Position numbers and translations under genes: made by a program. A stretch of DNA of 64,000 nucleotides, taken from Lachnospiraceae bacterium. GTDB taxonomy: Bacteria; Bacillota; Clostridia; Lachnospirales; Lachnospiraceae. The DNA lies in the NCBI GenBank assembly GCA_021770245.1, contig JAETRI010000012.1, forward strand, positions 1-64,000, given 5' to 3'. Below the pieces are notes generated by a model, which was given only the letters and a program-made list of their open reading frames with translations, did not search any database and had not been told where the DNA came from. How positions within the stretch are numbered: position 1 is the stretch's first letter; the number at the start of each line of letters is the position of its first letter. Shown here piece by piece: positions 46,500-57,176 of the stretch.

Positions 46500-48091
46500 G
46501 CGATCTGAAGCAGGAAATCAACAGAAGACGGACATTTGCCATCATATCTCATCCGGATGCGGGAAAGACGACGTTAACGGAAAAGTTCCTTCTGTATGGA
46601 GGCGCCATCAATCTGGCCGGAAGCGTAAAGGGAAAGGCGACGGCCAGACATGCCGTTTCGGACTGGATGGAAATAGAAAAAGAGAGGGGAATTTCCGTAA
46701 CCTCTTCCGTGCTGCAGTTTGAATACGGCGGATATTGTATCAATATCCTGGATACCCCGGGCCATCAGGACTTTTCGGAGGACACGTACCGCACACTCAT
46801 GGCGGCGGATTCGGCGGTCATGGTGATCGACGGCTCCAAAGGCGTGGAGGCCCAGACCAGAAAGCTGTTCAAGGTCTGCGTGATGCGCAGGATACCGATT
46901 TTCACTTTTATCAATAAGATGGACAGGGATGCCAACGACACCTTCGATCTGTTGGACGAGATCGAAAAGGAGCTGGGTATCGCCACCTGCCCGAAGAACT
47001 GGCCCATCGGTTCGGGAAAGGGCTTCAAGGGTATCTACGACAGGGACAAGCGTTGTGTCGTCATCTATTCCGATACGGAAAAGGGCACAAAGGAAGGGGA
47101 AGCTACCCGGATTCCGATCGAAGAGAAGCAAAGGGTGGAGGAGGCCATCGGAAGCGAGGCGGCGGAAAAGCTTTTGGAGGAAATAGAGCTGCTGGATGGG
47201 GCCAGCGCCGAATTTGACCTGGATGAGGTGCGCGGTGGGAATCTGACCCCCGTCTTTTTCGGTTCCGCGCTCACCAATTTCGGCGTGGAAATCTTTCTGC
47301 GGCATTTTTTGCAGATGACCACCACTCCTCTGCCTAGAACGGCCGACTGCGGCGTGGTGGATCCGGTGGAGAGGGATTTTTCCGCCTTCGTATTTAAAAT
47401 ACAGGCCAACATGAACAAGGCCCACAGGGACCGTGTCGCCTTTATGCGGATCTGCTCCGGCAAATTTGAGGCCAGCATGGAAGTAAAGCATGTTCAGGGA
47501 GGCCGGATCATGCGGCTCTCCCAGCCTCAGCAGATCATGGCCAGCGAAAGGAAGATCCTGGAGGAAGCATATGCGGGAGATATCATAGGAGTATTTGACC
47601 CCGGCGTATTTTCCATCGGGGACACCATCTGCAGCCCGAAGGAGACCTTTTTCTATGAAGGGATCCCTACCTTCGCGCCGGAGCATTTTGCCCGGGTGCG
47701 TCAGATGGATACCATGAAAAGGAAACAGTTTGTGAAAGGGATTACCCAGATCGCCCAGGAAGGAGCCATCCAGATTTTCCAGGAATATAACACGGGCATG
47801 GAGGAAATCATCGTAGGCGTGGTGGGCGTCCTTCAGTTCGACGTGCTTCGGTATCGTCTGGAAAACGAATACAACGTGGATATCCGTCTGGAGCCTCTTC
47901 CCTATGAGCATATCCGATGGATTGCGAACTGGGAGGATCTGGATATGGACAGGATGACGGGTACCTCCGACATGAAAAAGGTAAAGGATATGAAAGGAAA
48001 TCCCCTGCTTCTATTTGTGAACGAATGGAGCGTGGGTATGACTGTTGACCGGAATCCAGGGCTTGTCTTGACGGAATTTAGCAGGAACTGA
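46496..48091 (+). CDS. prfC: Peptide chain release factor 3
   Basis: RTFAIISHPDAGKTTLTEKFLLYGGAINLAGSVK. Confidence 0.95.
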   Translation: MSDLKQEINRRRTFAIISHPDAGKTTLTEKFLLYGGAINLAGSVKGKATARHAVSDWMEIEKERGISVTSSVLQFEYGGYCINILDTPGHQDFSEDTYRTLMAADSAVMVIDGSKGVEAQTRKLFKVCVMRRIPIFTFINKMDRDANDTFDLLDEIEKELGIATCPKNWPIGSGKGFKGIYDRDKRCVVIYSDTEKGTKEGEATRIPIEEKQRVEEAIGSEAAEKLLEEIELLDGASAEFDLDEVRGGNLTPVFFGSALTNFGVEIFLRHFLQMTTTPLPRTADCGVVDPVERDFSAFVFKIQANMNKAHRDRVAFMRICSGKFEASMEVKHVQGGRIMRLSQPQQIMASERKILEEAYAGDIIGVFDPGVFSIGDTICSPKETFFYEGIPTFAPEHFARVRQMDTMKRKQFVKGITQIAQEGAIQIFQEYNTGMEEIIVGVVGVLQFDVLRYRLENEYNVDIRLEPLPYEHIRWIANWEDLDMDRMTGTSDMKKVKDMKGNPLLLFVNEWSVGMTVDRNPGLVLTEFSRN

Positions 48092-48116
48092 TCCGGATAA
48101 AGGAAAGGATCCAGGC

Positions 48117-49346
48117 ATGAGAAGAAGAGCGAAAAGAAAAACAGGACTGCTTTTGTTTGCCGCTGCGGTTATGATCGCCCTTCCCGCCTCTCTGTGGGCC
48201 GCAGGGAGGCAGATTTCCGTGCAGGAGGCGGAGCAGGAAGAGGCCGTCCCGTCGGAGCGCATCGACACGGACCACGTACGGATGGCGGAAAGCCTGGCGG
48301 CCCTGCCGCTTCAAGAGGCGGTACAGGGGACCCTGAATCGGACGGAATATGCCTACGGCTGCCTTTCGGAGAGCGGGAAACGTCTTTACCGGGAAATTCT
48401 GGACGCCATCACCGGCTTTTTGGAAGATGCGGAGCTCTCCACCAGGGATTCGTCGGCTGTCGGAGACGTGATGGAATGCGTCATGGCGGACCATCCGGAA
48501 ATATTCTATGTGGACGGTTATAACTGTACCACCCATACGTTGGGAGACGAGGTGGTGAAAGTTACCTTCACCGCCAGATATACGTTGGACAAAAGCCAGG
48601 TGGAGGAAAGGAAGGTATTGATTGCTGCCTGCGTCACGGAGGTCCTGAACGGAATGGGAGATCCTGCGGACGATTACGAAAAACTGAAATATCTCTACGA
48701 ATATTTGATTGAAAACACGGACTATGATCTGAATGCGCCGGAAAACCAGACGATCTGCTCCGTGTTCCTGTACAATAGAAGCGTCTGCCAGGGCTATGCA
48801 AAGGCGTTCCAGCTTCTGTGCATGGAGGCCGGCATCCCTTCTGTTCTGGTAACGGGTACGGTTCCAAGCGGGGAAGGCCATGCCTGGAACCTGGTATATG
48901 CGGACGGAGACTGGTATTATGTAGATCCCACCTGGGGAGATGCCCGCTACCGGATGTCGGATCCCGATCCGGCCTGGAAGTCCGGGAAGCTGCCGGAGGT
49001 GAACTATGATTATTTCCTGGTCACCACCCGGATGATCACCCGCACCCACAGGATCACCTCCCTTTTCACACTGCCGGAATGTACCAGCATGACGGATAAC
49101 TACTATGTGCGCAGGGATGCCTACTTTACGGAGGCGGACGGAGAAAAGATAGCCCGGCTGTTCCAAAACGCCTATGAACAGGGAGAAGAAATGGTCACGT
49201 TGAAGTGTGCGGACGGCGAAGTCTATGAACAGCTTCGCAGGAAACTGCTGGACGACCAGGAAATATTCCGGTATCTAAAGGGGAATCATACTTCCGTGGC
49301 TTATATCGATTCCCGGGATCAGCTGAGTTTGGGCTTTTGGCTGTAG
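48117..49346 (+). CDS. Secreted/membrane-anchored transglutaminase-like protein
   Basis: N-terminal signal/TM; VCQGYAKAFQLLCMEAGIPSVLVTG...GHAWNLVYADGDWYYVDPTWGD. Confidence 0.88.
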   Translation: MRRRAKRKTGLLLFAAAVMIALPASLWAAGRQISVQEAEQEEAVPSERIDTDHVRMAESLAALPLQEAVQGTLNRTEYAYGCLSESGKRLYREILDAITGFLEDAELSTRDSSAVGDVMECVMADHPEIFYVDGYNCTTHTLGDEVVKVTFTARYTLDKSQVEERKVLIAACVTEVLNGMGDPADDYEKLKYLYEYLIENTDYDLNAPENQTICSVFLYNRSVCQGYAKAFQLLCMEAGIPSVLVTGTVPSGEGHAWNLVYADGDWYYVDPTWGDARYRMSDPDPAWKSGKLPEVNYDYFLVTTRMITRTHRITSLFTLPECTSMTDNYYVRRDAYFTEADGEKIARLFQNAYEQGEEMVTLKCADGEVYEQLRRKLLDDQEIFRYLKGNHTSVAYIDSRDQLSLGFWL

Positions 49347-49375
49347 AAGGGCTTCCCTCGCGTCCCGCTCCCCTC

Positions 49376-49440
49376 TTTTGACGTGTTCCGCGCAGGGGCG
49401 GCATCCGGGAGCGGGGCCGTTCATGCGCTCGGCGTGGTGT
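49376..49440 (+). repeat. Family B partial copy B6
   Basis: gcgcaggggcggcatccgggagcggggccgttcatgcgctcggcgtgg. Confidence 0.6.
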
Positions 49441-49462
49441 ACCTCTTTTGAAAAGAAAAGCT

Positions 49463-49490
49463 TTGCAAAGGGACGGTATTTTGTTATAAT
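49463..49490 (+). promoter_or_regulatory. Predicted promoter of the asp23-nusB-xse-isp operon
   Basis: TTGCAA - 16 nt - TATAAT. Confidence 0.65.
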
Positions 49491-49521
49491 CACTACTATA
49501 GGAATTAAAGGAGGCAGCCCT

Positions 49522-49911
49522 ATGGAGAAAGAGATAAGCAGGAACACATATGTACTGCAGGAGGATGAGAGCATCGGTTCCGTCCAGATCGCGGATGAAG
49601 TGGTGGCGATGATCGCATCCCTGGCGGCCACAGAGGTGGAAGGGGTTTCTTCCATGGCGGGGAATATCACCAACGAACTCATCAGCAAGGTGGGTGTCAA
49701 GAGCCTGACCAAGGGCGTGAAGGTACAGGTGACGGGCAGCAATGTGAAGGTTGATCTTTCCCTTTCCCTGGAGTATGGCTATAATATTCCGGGAACCAGC
49801 AGCAAGGTGCAGGAAAAGGTGAAAAACGCCATCGAAAATATGACCGGCCTGAAGGTGACGGATGTAAATATCCGCATTGTAAATGTGAGCATGGAGCCCG
49901 GAAGATCATAA
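49522..49911 (+). CDS. Asp23/Gls24 family envelope stress protein
   Basis: SIGSVQIADEVVAMIASLAATEVEGVSSMAG. Confidence 0.93.
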   Translation: MEKEISRNTYVLQEDESIGSVQIADEVVAMIASLAATEVEGVSSMAGNITNELISKVGVKSLTKGVKVQVTGSNVKVDLSLSLEYGYNIPGTSSKVQEKVKNAIENMTGLKVTDVNIRIVNVSMEPGRS

Positions 49912-50002
49912 GGGCGGCCGGCCTGGGGTGCCTTTCGGAATACGAAAGGCACTTCCGATATTCAGCCGGAGCAGGGAAAATACAAAGAGTGGGATGAGAG
50001 GG

Positions 50003-50401
50003 ATGGGCAGAAGAGAACTAAGGGAACAGATTTTTAAACTTCTGTTCCGGGTGGAGTTTAATTCGATAGAGGAAATGCCGGAGCAGTGCAGGCTTTTTTT
50101 TGAGGACGAGGAGAACGCTGCCTCTCGGAAAGACATGGACTATATCCATCAAAAGGTGGACAGAATCCTGGATAAGCTGCAAGAGATTGACGGGATGATC
50201 AGCAATACGGCCCAGGGCTGGACCATCGGCCGGATGGGTAAGGTGGAACTAGCCATTATTCGTCTCGCCGTCTATGAGATCCGCTTCGACGAGGAGGTCC
50301 CCGGCAGCGTAGCCATCAATGAAGCAGTGGAACTGGCGAAGAAGTTCGGCGGAAACGAATCGGCAGGATTTGTGAACGGGGTACTCGCACGGTTCATGTA
50401 A
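50003..50401 (+). CDS. nusB: Transcription antitermination factor NusB
   Basis: MGRRELREQIFKLLFRVEF...PGSVAINEAVELAKKFGGNESAGFVNGVLARF. Confidence 0.95.
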   Translation: MGRRELREQIFKLLFRVEFNSIEEMPEQCRLFFEDEENAASRKDMDYIHQKVDRILDKLQEIDGMISNTAQGWTIGRMGKVELAIIRLAVYEIRFDEEVPGSVAINEAVELAKKFGGNESAGFVNGVLARFM

Positions 50402-50471
50402 AATAAAAGGGATGGATTCCCCGGGCTACAAAACGGCTGTCCGGCTGTTTTGCGGCCGGTAAGGGAGCGGC

Positions 50472-51695
50472 ATGGATGTTAAAACGAGAAATGTATATAC
50501 GGTATCGCAGGTGAACGCTTATGTCGGAAATCTGTTTTCCCAGGATTTCATGCTGCGGAATATTTATATCAAGGGGGAAGTGAGTAATTGCAAATATCAC
50601 TCCTCCGGCCACATCTATTTCACCATGAAGGACGAGAAGGGCGCCATTGCCTGCGTCATGTTCGCCGGTCAGAGGAAGGGCCTGAGATTCCGTCTGGAGG
50701 AAGGGATGCAGATCGTAGCGGCGGGCGCGGTCGGCGTCTATGAGCGGGACGGGAAATATCAGCTTTACGCCAGGGAAATTTTTCAGGACGGGGCGGGTTA
50801 TCTGTACGAAAAATATGAACGGCTGAAACGCAGGCTGGGGGAGCAGGGGCTGTTCGCTCCGGAGTATAAACAGCCGATTCCCGGATATATCCGTACCCTT
50901 GGGGTGGTAACCGCACCCACGGGGGCTGCGGTGCGGGATATCATCAATATTTCCCATCGGCGTAACCCTTATGTACAGATTATCCTGTATCCGGCCATTG
51001 TCCAGGGAGAACAGGCGGCAGAGAGCATTGTCCGGGGTATCCGCGCCCTGGAACGGCTGGGTGTGGATGCCATGATCGTGGGGCGCGGAGGCGGTTCCAT
51101 CGAGGATCTTTGGGCCTTTAACGAGGAGGCCGTCGCGCAGGCGGTTTTTGACTGCCGGATCCCCATCCTTTCGGCGGTGGGACATGAAACGGATACCACG
51201 ATCATCGATTATGTGGCGGATCTGCGTGCGCCCACGCCTTCCGCGGCGGCGGAGCTGGCGGTCTGCGACGTGAAGCAGCTTTTCGCCCGGCTGGAGGGAT
51301 ACCGGCAGGAACTGAACCGCCGGATGGAAACCAGGCTGGCGTTTGCCAGGCTTAAGCATCAGCGGATGCAGGAACGGCTTTTTTACCTCAGTCCTGCCGG
51401 CCGGATCAGGGAACGGCGGATGCAGGCCATTCACCTGGAGGAAAGGATCCGGGCGGCCATGACGAAAAGGCTTGTGGAAGGCAGACACCGGCTGGAATTA
51501 TATGTGGAGAAGATGAAGGGGCTTTCTCCCCTGGAAAAGCTGAATCAGGGCTTTTCCCATGTGACGGACGCGGAGGGAAGGACCGTATCGGATGTGGAGC
51601 AGGTCCGGGAAGGGGATTTGCTTACGATTCATGTGAAAAACGGGCGGATCGGCGCCCGGGTGGAATCGGCGGAAAGAGAGGAAGGCGTGTGGTGA
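50472..51695 (+). CDS. xseA: Exodeoxyribonuclease VII large subunit
   Basis: VYTVSQVNAYVGNLF...VTAPTGAAVRDIINISHRRNP...SAVGHETDTTIIDYVADLRAPTPSAAAEL. Confidence 0.96.
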   Translation: MDVKTRNVYTVSQVNAYVGNLFSQDFMLRNIYIKGEVSNCKYHSSGHIYFTMKDEKGAIACVMFAGQRKGLRFRLEEGMQIVAAGAVGVYERDGKYQLYAREIFQDGAGYLYEKYERLKRRLGEQGLFAPEYKQPIPGYIRTLGVVTAPTGAAVRDIINISHRRNPYVQIILYPAIVQGEQAAESIVRGIRALERLGVDAMIVGRGGGSIEDLWAFNEEAVAQAVFDCRIPILSAVGHETDTTIIDYVADLRAPTPSAAAELAVCDVKQLFARLEGYRQELNRRMETRLAFARLKHQRMQERLFYLSPAGRIRERRMQAIHLEERIRAAMTKRLVEGRHRLELYVEKMKGLSPLEKLNQGFSHVTDAEGRTVSDVEQVREGDLLTIHVKNGRIGARVESAEREEGVW

Positions 51696-51904
51696 AAGAA
51701 ACGGAAGAAATGTCCCTGGAGGAGGCTTTTCGCGCATTGGACGAGATTACGGATTCCCTGGAGAAAGACGATATGTCTCTGGAGGAATCCTTTGTGGCAT
51801 ATAAAAAGGGGATGGATCTGCTGAAATTGTGCAGCGACAGGATCGACAGGGTGGAGAAAAAGGTGCTGGTTCTGAATGGGGAAGGAGAATTGGATGAATT
51901 TTGA
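51689..51904 (+). CDS. xseB: Exodeoxyribonuclease VII small subunit
   Basis: SLEEAFRALDEITDSLEKDDMSLEESFVAYKKGMDLLKLC. Confidence 0.92.
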   Translation: MVKETEEMSLEEAFRALDEITDSLEKDDMSLEESFVAYKKGMDLLKLCSDRIDRVEKKVLVLNGEGELDEF

Positions 51905-52826
51905 ACAGAGGAGAAAGGAAGAGACGGCGGCCATAGAAGAGATCCTGCAGAGATATCTGCCTGCAAAAGAGGGCTATGCGGCTGTCGTGTCCCGGGCCGT
52001 TTCCTATAGTGTGCTGGCAGGCGGAAAACGGCTTCGCCCAATGCTCATGTGGGAATGCTTCCGTCTCTTTGCACAGGAAGAGGAACAAGAGGATGCGGCC
52101 AGGCAGATGCTGGAGCCCTTCATGGCGGCCATCGAATTCATCCACACCTATTCCCTGGTGCATGACGACCTCCCCTGCATGGATAACGACGAATATCGGA
52201 GAGGACGTAAAACCACCCATGCGGTCTTCGGAGAGGGAGTGGCCGTACTGGCGGGTGATGCGCTTCTGAATCTGGCCTTTGAGACTGCCTCCCAAGCTTT
52301 TGTGACGGCCGGAGAGGACGGAGACGGGGACCGGATGCGGCGCTGCGGGGGGGCTTTCGGCATCCTGGCCGCCAAGGCGGGGATCGGGGGGATGATCGGC
52401 GGCCAGTGCGCGGACACGCAGGCGGAGGATTATCCGAAGGAACGGATCTCGCAGGACCTTCTGCTGTATATCCATGAAAACAAAACGGCGGCGATGATCG
52501 AAAGCGCCATGATGATCGGCGCTCTCCTGGCGGGAGCCGGGGAAGAGGAGGTGCGCAGCCTGGAGAAAATCGGTTCCAAGATCGGCCTGGCTTTTCAGAT
52601 CCGGGACGACATCCTGGATCTGACCGGAAGCTTAGAGGAACTGGGCAAGCAGACCGGAAGTGACCTGAAGAACCATAAGGTGACCTATGTGTCCTTAAAC
52701 GGTATGGAGCATTCCAGGCAGGAGGTGCGCAGGCTGTCGGAGGAAGCGGTTTCTTCTCTGAAAGCCCTTGGTAACAACGTTTTTCTGGAAACGCTGGTGG
52801 AAGACCTGATCACGAGAAAAAAGTAA
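51894..52826 (+). CDS. ispA: Polyprenyl (farnesyl/geranylgeranyl-type) diphosphate synthase
   Basis: AGGKRLRPMLMW, IHTYSLVHDDLPCMDNDEYRRGRKTTH. Confidence 0.93.
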   Translation: MNFEQRRKEETAAIEEILQRYLPAKEGYAAVVSRAVSYSVLAGGKRLRPMLMWECFRLFAQEEEQEDAARQMLEPFMAAIEFIHTYSLVHDDLPCMDNDEYRRGRKTTHAVFGEGVAVLAGDALLNLAFETASQAFVTAGEDGDGDRMRRCGGAFGILAAKAGIGGMIGGQCADTQAEDYPKERISQDLLLYIHENKTAAMIESAMMIGALLAGAGEEEVRSLEKIGSKIGLAFQIRDDILDLTGSLEELGKQTGSDLKNHKVTYVSLNGMEHSRQEVRRLSEEAVSSLKALGNNVFLETLVEDLITRKK

Positions 52827-52838
52827 AGGGGGCATTTC

Positions 52839-54701
52839 ATGCTTCTGGATCAGATAAAAAAGACCAATGATATCAAGAATATAAGCCCGAAGGATTATGC
52901 TGCCCTGGCTGCGGAAATCAGGGAATTTCTGGTGAACAAAATCAGCGTGACCGGCGGGCATCTGGGTTCCAACCTGGGGGCTGTGGAACTGACTATGGCG
53001 CTCCACCTGGCCCTGAATCTGCCGGAGGATAAGATCATTTGGGATGTGGGCCATCAGTCCTATACTCATAAGCTGCTTACCGGACGGAGAGACGGTTTTG
53101 AAACGCTTCGGAAATACGGGGGAATGAGCGGTTTCCCGAAGAGGAAAGAGAGTGACTGTGACTGCTTTGACACCGGGCACAGCTCCACGTCCATCTCTGC
53201 AGGACTGGGGATGGTTCATGCCAGGGATATCCGGGGCGGTGACTATACGGTGGTGTCCGTGATCGGCGACGGTTCCCTGACCGGGGGGATGGCTTATGAG
53301 GCGCTGAATAATGCCGCCCTTCTGGAGACCAATTTCATCATCATTCTCAACGATAACAACATGTCTATTTCCGGAAATGTGGGCGGTGTATCCACCTATC
53401 TGAACAATATCCGGACCTCCAATGCCTATCTGGATGTGAAGGACGGGATTTATTATGCCATCCGGAACACGAAATACGGGGAGCCCGTGGTGGCGGGGAT
53501 CCGCCGGGCCAAGAACAGCTTAAAGCAGCTGGTGATTCCGGGGATGATGTTTGAGGATATGGGAATCACCTATCTGGGACCGGTGGACGGCCATGACACT
53601 AATGCGCTGATCCGCGTGATCGGAGAAGCGAAACGCAGAAAGAACGCGGTGATGATCCACGTGATTACGAAGAAAGGGAAGGGCTATGCCCCGGCGGAAA
53701 AGCATCCGGCCAGATTTCATGGCGCGGAGCCCTTCGACGTGGAAACGGGCGTCCCGAAAAAGAAAAAGATGAAAGCCAATTATACCGATGTTTTCTCCAC
53801 GGTTATGATCAAGATGGGCCAGAGAAACGAGAAAATCGTGGCGGTTACCGCCGCGATGCCGGACGGAACGGGACTGAAGCGGTTCAGCCATGCTTATCCG
53901 GAACGATTTTTCGATGTGGGTATCGCGGAACAGCATGCGGTAACCTTTGCGGCCGGACTGGCGGCGGGTGGGCTGAAGCCCGTGGTAGCCGTGTATTCTT
54001 CCTTCCTGCAGAGGGCCTATGACCAGATCCTCCATGACGTATGTATCCAGAACCTTCCGGTGATCTTTGCCATAGACCGGGCCGGACTGGTGGGGAGCGA
54101 CGGGGAGACCCATCAGGGTATTTTTGATCTTTCCTATCTGTCCTCCATTCCCAATATGCATATCCTGGCCCCCAAAAATAAATGGGAACTTTCCGATATG
54201 ATGAAGTTTGCGGAAGGATTTGAAAGCCCTATCGCTATCCGCTACCCGCGGGGAGAAGCCTATGACGGCCTGGCTGCCTGGCGGGCGCCGGTGGAATACG
54301 GAAAGGCGGAAATGATCTACGAAGAAGAGGGGATTGCCTTGTTCGCCGTAGGAAGTATGGTAAAAACCGCGGAGGGAGTGCGGGACGGCCTGAAAAAGGA
54401 AGGGATCCCCTGCAGCCTGATTAACGCCCGTTTCGTGAAGCCCGTTGACGAAGAAATGATCCGCCGGCTGGGAAACGGCCATAAGCTCCTGGTAACCATG
54501 GAGGAAAACGTGGCAAGCGGCGGATTCGGAGAGCGGGTCCGGGACTGTGTGGAGAACGCGGGCCTCTCCCTGCGGGTGCTTTCTGTCGCCATTCCGGACG
54601 AATACGTGGAACACGGCAACGTGGAGCTTTTGAAGCAGGAGATCGGGATCGACGAAGCGTCCGTTTTAAGGCGGGTTAAGGAAGTGTGGAACAGGCAGTG
54701 A
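52839..54701 (+). CDS. dxs: 1-deoxy-D-xylulose-5-phosphate synthase
   Basis: GHLGSNLGAVELTMALH, IWDVGHQSYTHKLLTGR, GIAEQHAVTFAAGLA. Confidence 0.97.
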   Translation: MLLDQIKKTNDIKNISPKDYAALAAEIREFLVNKISVTGGHLGSNLGAVELTMALHLALNLPEDKIIWDVGHQSYTHKLLTGRRDGFETLRKYGGMSGFPKRKESDCDCFDTGHSSTSISAGLGMVHARDIRGGDYTVVSVIGDGSLTGGMAYEALNNAALLETNFIIILNDNNMSISGNVGGVSTYLNNIRTSNAYLDVKDGIYYAIRNTKYGEPVVAGIRRAKNSLKQLVIPGMMFEDMGITYLGPVDGHDTNALIRVIGEAKRRKNAVMIHVITKKGKGYAPAEKHPARFHGAEPFDVETGVPKKKKMKANYTDVFSTVMIKMGQRNEKIVAVTAAMPDGTGLKRFSHAYPERFFDVGIAEQHAVTFAAGLAAGGLKPVVAVYSSFLQRAYDQILHDVCIQNLPVIFAIDRAGLVGSDGETHQGIFDLSYLSSIPNMHILAPKNKWELSDMMKFAEGFESPIAIRYPRGEAYDGLAAWRAPVEYGKAEMIYEEEGIALFAVGSMVKTAEGVRDGLKKEGIPCSLINARFVKPVDEEMIRRLGNGHKLLVTMEENVASGGFGERVRDCVENAGLSLRVLSVAIPDEYVEHGNVELLKQEIGIDEASVLRRVKEVWNRQ

Positions 54702-55591
54702 AAGAACGATTGGATATCCTGCTTTTGAAGCAGGGCTTTACGACCTCGCGGGAAAAGGCACGGGCCGTAATCATGTCCGGCAATGTATTCGTAAACGGAC
54801 AGAGGGAGGATAAGGCAGGAGCCTTGTTCGATGCGGAATCGGCGGTCATCCGGGTAAAAGAGAATCCCCTGAAGTATGTGAGCCGGGGCGGCCTGAAGCT
54901 GGAAAAGGCCATGAAGGAATTTCCCATCGGCCTGGAGGGGCGGATCTGTATGGACATCGGGGCGTCAACGGGAGGTTTTACCGACTGCATGCTGCAAAAC
55001 GGGGCGGCGAAGGTTTATTCGGTGGACGTGGGACACGGCCAGCTGGCATGGAAGCTGCGGAACGACGAACGTGTGGTCTGTATGGAGAGGACCAATTTTC
55101 GGTATCTACGCCGGGAGGATATCGAGGACGATCTGGACTTCGCCTCGGTGGATGTCTCCTTCATCTCCTTAACCAAGATTTTGATTCCGGCCCGGAGGCT
55201 CTTAAAGGCGGGCGGAGAAATGGTCTGCCTGATCAAGCCCCAATTCGAAGCGGGACGGGAAAAGGTGGGAAAGAAGGGCGTGGTGCGGGACGCCTCGGTC
55301 CATCGGGAGGTGATTTCCAAGGTGGCTGATTATGCGGCCCTGTTGGAATACGAGATCCTGGGTCTCACCTTTTCGCCGGTAAAGGGGCCGGAGGGTAACA
55401 TCGAATATCTGGTTTATCTGAGAAAAGGGACGGGGACGGCAAAGGACTGGGAGGAGCAGGAGGCGGAGCGCGAACTGGAGCGCCTTACGGCGGGAAGGAC
55501 GGGCTTGAGTGCTTCGCAGGGATGGGAAGACCGGATCGCCGGTCTGGTGGATAAGGCTCATGGGGAGCTGGACGCAAAACGGGACGTTTGA
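54686..55591 (+). CDS. tlyA: TlyA family rRNA (cytidine-2'-O)-methyltransferase
   Basis: RLDILLLKQGFTTSREKARAVIMSGNVFVNG, MDIGASTGGFTDCMLQNGA. Confidence 0.95.
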   Translation: MEQAVKERLDILLLKQGFTTSREKARAVIMSGNVFVNGQREDKAGALFDAESAVIRVKENPLKYVSRGGLKLEKAMKEFPIGLEGRICMDIGASTGGFTDCMLQNGAAKVYSVDVGHGQLAWKLRNDERVVCMERTNFRYLRREDIEDDLDFASVDVSFISLTKILIPARRLLKAGGEMVCLIKPQFEAGREKVGKKGVVRDASVHREVISKVADYAALLEYEILGLTFSPVKGPEGNIEYLVYLRKGTGTAKDWEEQEAERELERLTAGRTGLSASQGWEDRIAGLVDKAHGELDAKRDV

Positions 55592-55627
55592 TCTTCTTGC
55601 GGCAGGGGATAAAGGACAGGGGTTGGG

Positions 55628-56500
55628 ATGGAGACTGAAAATAAAAAACACTATATTATCATGACGAATCGGCCCAAGGATCCGGGTCTTAAGGTAACCG
55701 GAAAAATTAAGGCCTACCTGGAGGAAAGAGGGGCGTCCTGCACCGTTTTTGCGGATAATGAAGGAGCGGATCAGATCCGGCTTCGGAAAGAAGGAGAGGA
55801 ATCTACGGCCTCCTGTATGATCGTCCTGGGAGGGGACGGCACCATGCTAAAGGCTGCAAAAGAAACGGCATCAAGCGGTATACCTTTGCTGGGCGTCAAT
55901 CTGGGGACCGTAGGATATCTGGCCGATGTGGATCCGGAGGCGATTTACGCATCATTGGACCGGCTTTTGAGGGAAGAATATCTGATCGAAGAGCGCATGA
56001 TGCTTTTCGGTGAGGTCATCGGCGGGGACGGATGCGGGAAAGCCGCCTGCATGCATGCCCTCAATGACGTGACCATCACCAGAAGAGGTTCCCTGCAGAT
56101 CATACGCTTCCGTATCTGGGTGAACGGCCAGGTGCTCAACAGCTATGAGGCGGACGGGATCGTGATCGCCACGCCTACAGGTTCCACCGGCTACAATCTG
56201 TCCGCGGGAGGGCCGATTGTGGAACCCGGAGCCGATCTGATCCTCCTAACGCCCATCTGCCCCCACACGCTGAATACGAGGAGCATCGTTCTGCGCGGGG
56301 ACGATGTGGTAGAGGTGGAAATCGGAGAGAAGCAGTCGGGCATGGTACAGGAGGTGGAGGTGAATTTCGACGGCGGCCGTCAGATGGTGCTGTGCAGCAA
56401 AGACCGGCTCCGTGTGATGCGCAGCCCCAAGACCACCTCCATTATAAAACTGAGCCGGCTGAGTTTTGTGGAGCGTTTGCATAGAAAGATGAGCGTTTAA
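55628..56500 (+). CDS. nadK: NAD(+)/NADH kinase
   Basis: VLGGDGTMLKAAKE, TPTGSTGYNLSAGGPIV. Confidence 0.95.
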   Translation: METENKKHYIIMTNRPKDPGLKVTGKIKAYLEERGASCTVFADNEGADQIRLRKEGEESTASCMIVLGGDGTMLKAAKETASSGIPLLGVNLGTVGYLADVDPEAIYASLDRLLREEYLIEERMMLFGEVIGGDGCGKAACMHALNDVTITRRGSLQIIRFRIWVNGQVLNSYEADGIVIATPTGSTGYNLSAGGPIVEPGADLILLTPICPHTLNTRSIVLRGDDVVEVEIGEKQSGMVQEVEVNFDGGRQMVLCSKDRLRVMRSPKTTSIIKLSRLSFVERLHRKMSV

Positions 56501-56567
56501 AGGCTGACAGCCCATAACGTTTCCTGCGCGGGAGAATCCGCCCGCGGCGGAGGGAGCGGAAGCGTTT

Positions 56568-56610
56568 TCCCCGGATTTGAAGCGCATAACCGTGCGCAGA
56601 TGGGAGCCAG
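56568..56610 (+). repeat. Family A repeat, diverged copy A6, upstream of argR
   Basis: tccccggatttgaagcgcataaccgtgcgcagatgggagccagg cATG. Confidence 0.72.
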
Positions 56611-56612
56611 GC

Positions 56613-57068
56613 ATGAAACAGAGCAGACATGAGAAGATTGTGGAACTGATTGAAGCGGAGGAAATCGAGACGCAGGAGGAATTGGCGGAGCGGCTGAAGG
56701 AAGCGGGGTTCGCGGTGACTCAAGCCACCGTTTCCAGGGATATCAGGCAGCTTCATCTTTTCAAAGTGCCTGTTGCAAACGGCAGGCAGAAGTATACCAT
56801 CCTGCGGCAGGACGACGGAAGGCTGTGGGATAAATACGTCAGGGTCTTAAAGGACGGCTTCGTTTCCATGGATATGGCCCAGAATATTCTGGTGATCAAG
56901 ACGGTATCCGGGATGGCTATGGCCGTGGCTGCCGCCGTGGATGCCATGCGCTTTGCGGAAATCGTTGGCAGCATTGCCGGAGACGATACGATCATGATGG
57001 CGGTGCGGAGCGTGGAGGATACCCGCATCGTTATGGATAAGATATGGGAAATACTGGAACGCGCCTGA
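56613..57068 (+). CDS. argR: Arginine repressor
   Basis: RHEKIVELIEAEEIETQEELAERLKEAGFAVTQATVSRDIRQLHL. Confidence 0.95.
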   Translation: MKQSRHEKIVELIEAEEIETQEELAERLKEAGFAVTQATVSRDIRQLHLFKVPVANGRQKYTILRQDDGRLWDKYVRVLKDGFVSMDMAQNILVIKTVSGMAMAVAAAVDAMRFAEIVGSIAGDDTIMMAVRSVEDTRIVMDKIWEILERA

Positions 57069-57176
57069 TGCGCATTCCGAAACGGAGTCTGCGATAAGGT
57101 GAAGGTATTGTGCCTTCAACAAGTGTATTAGATACGCTTTTAGATTCGCAGGCTATGGAAAGGCGTGGTTATTAGA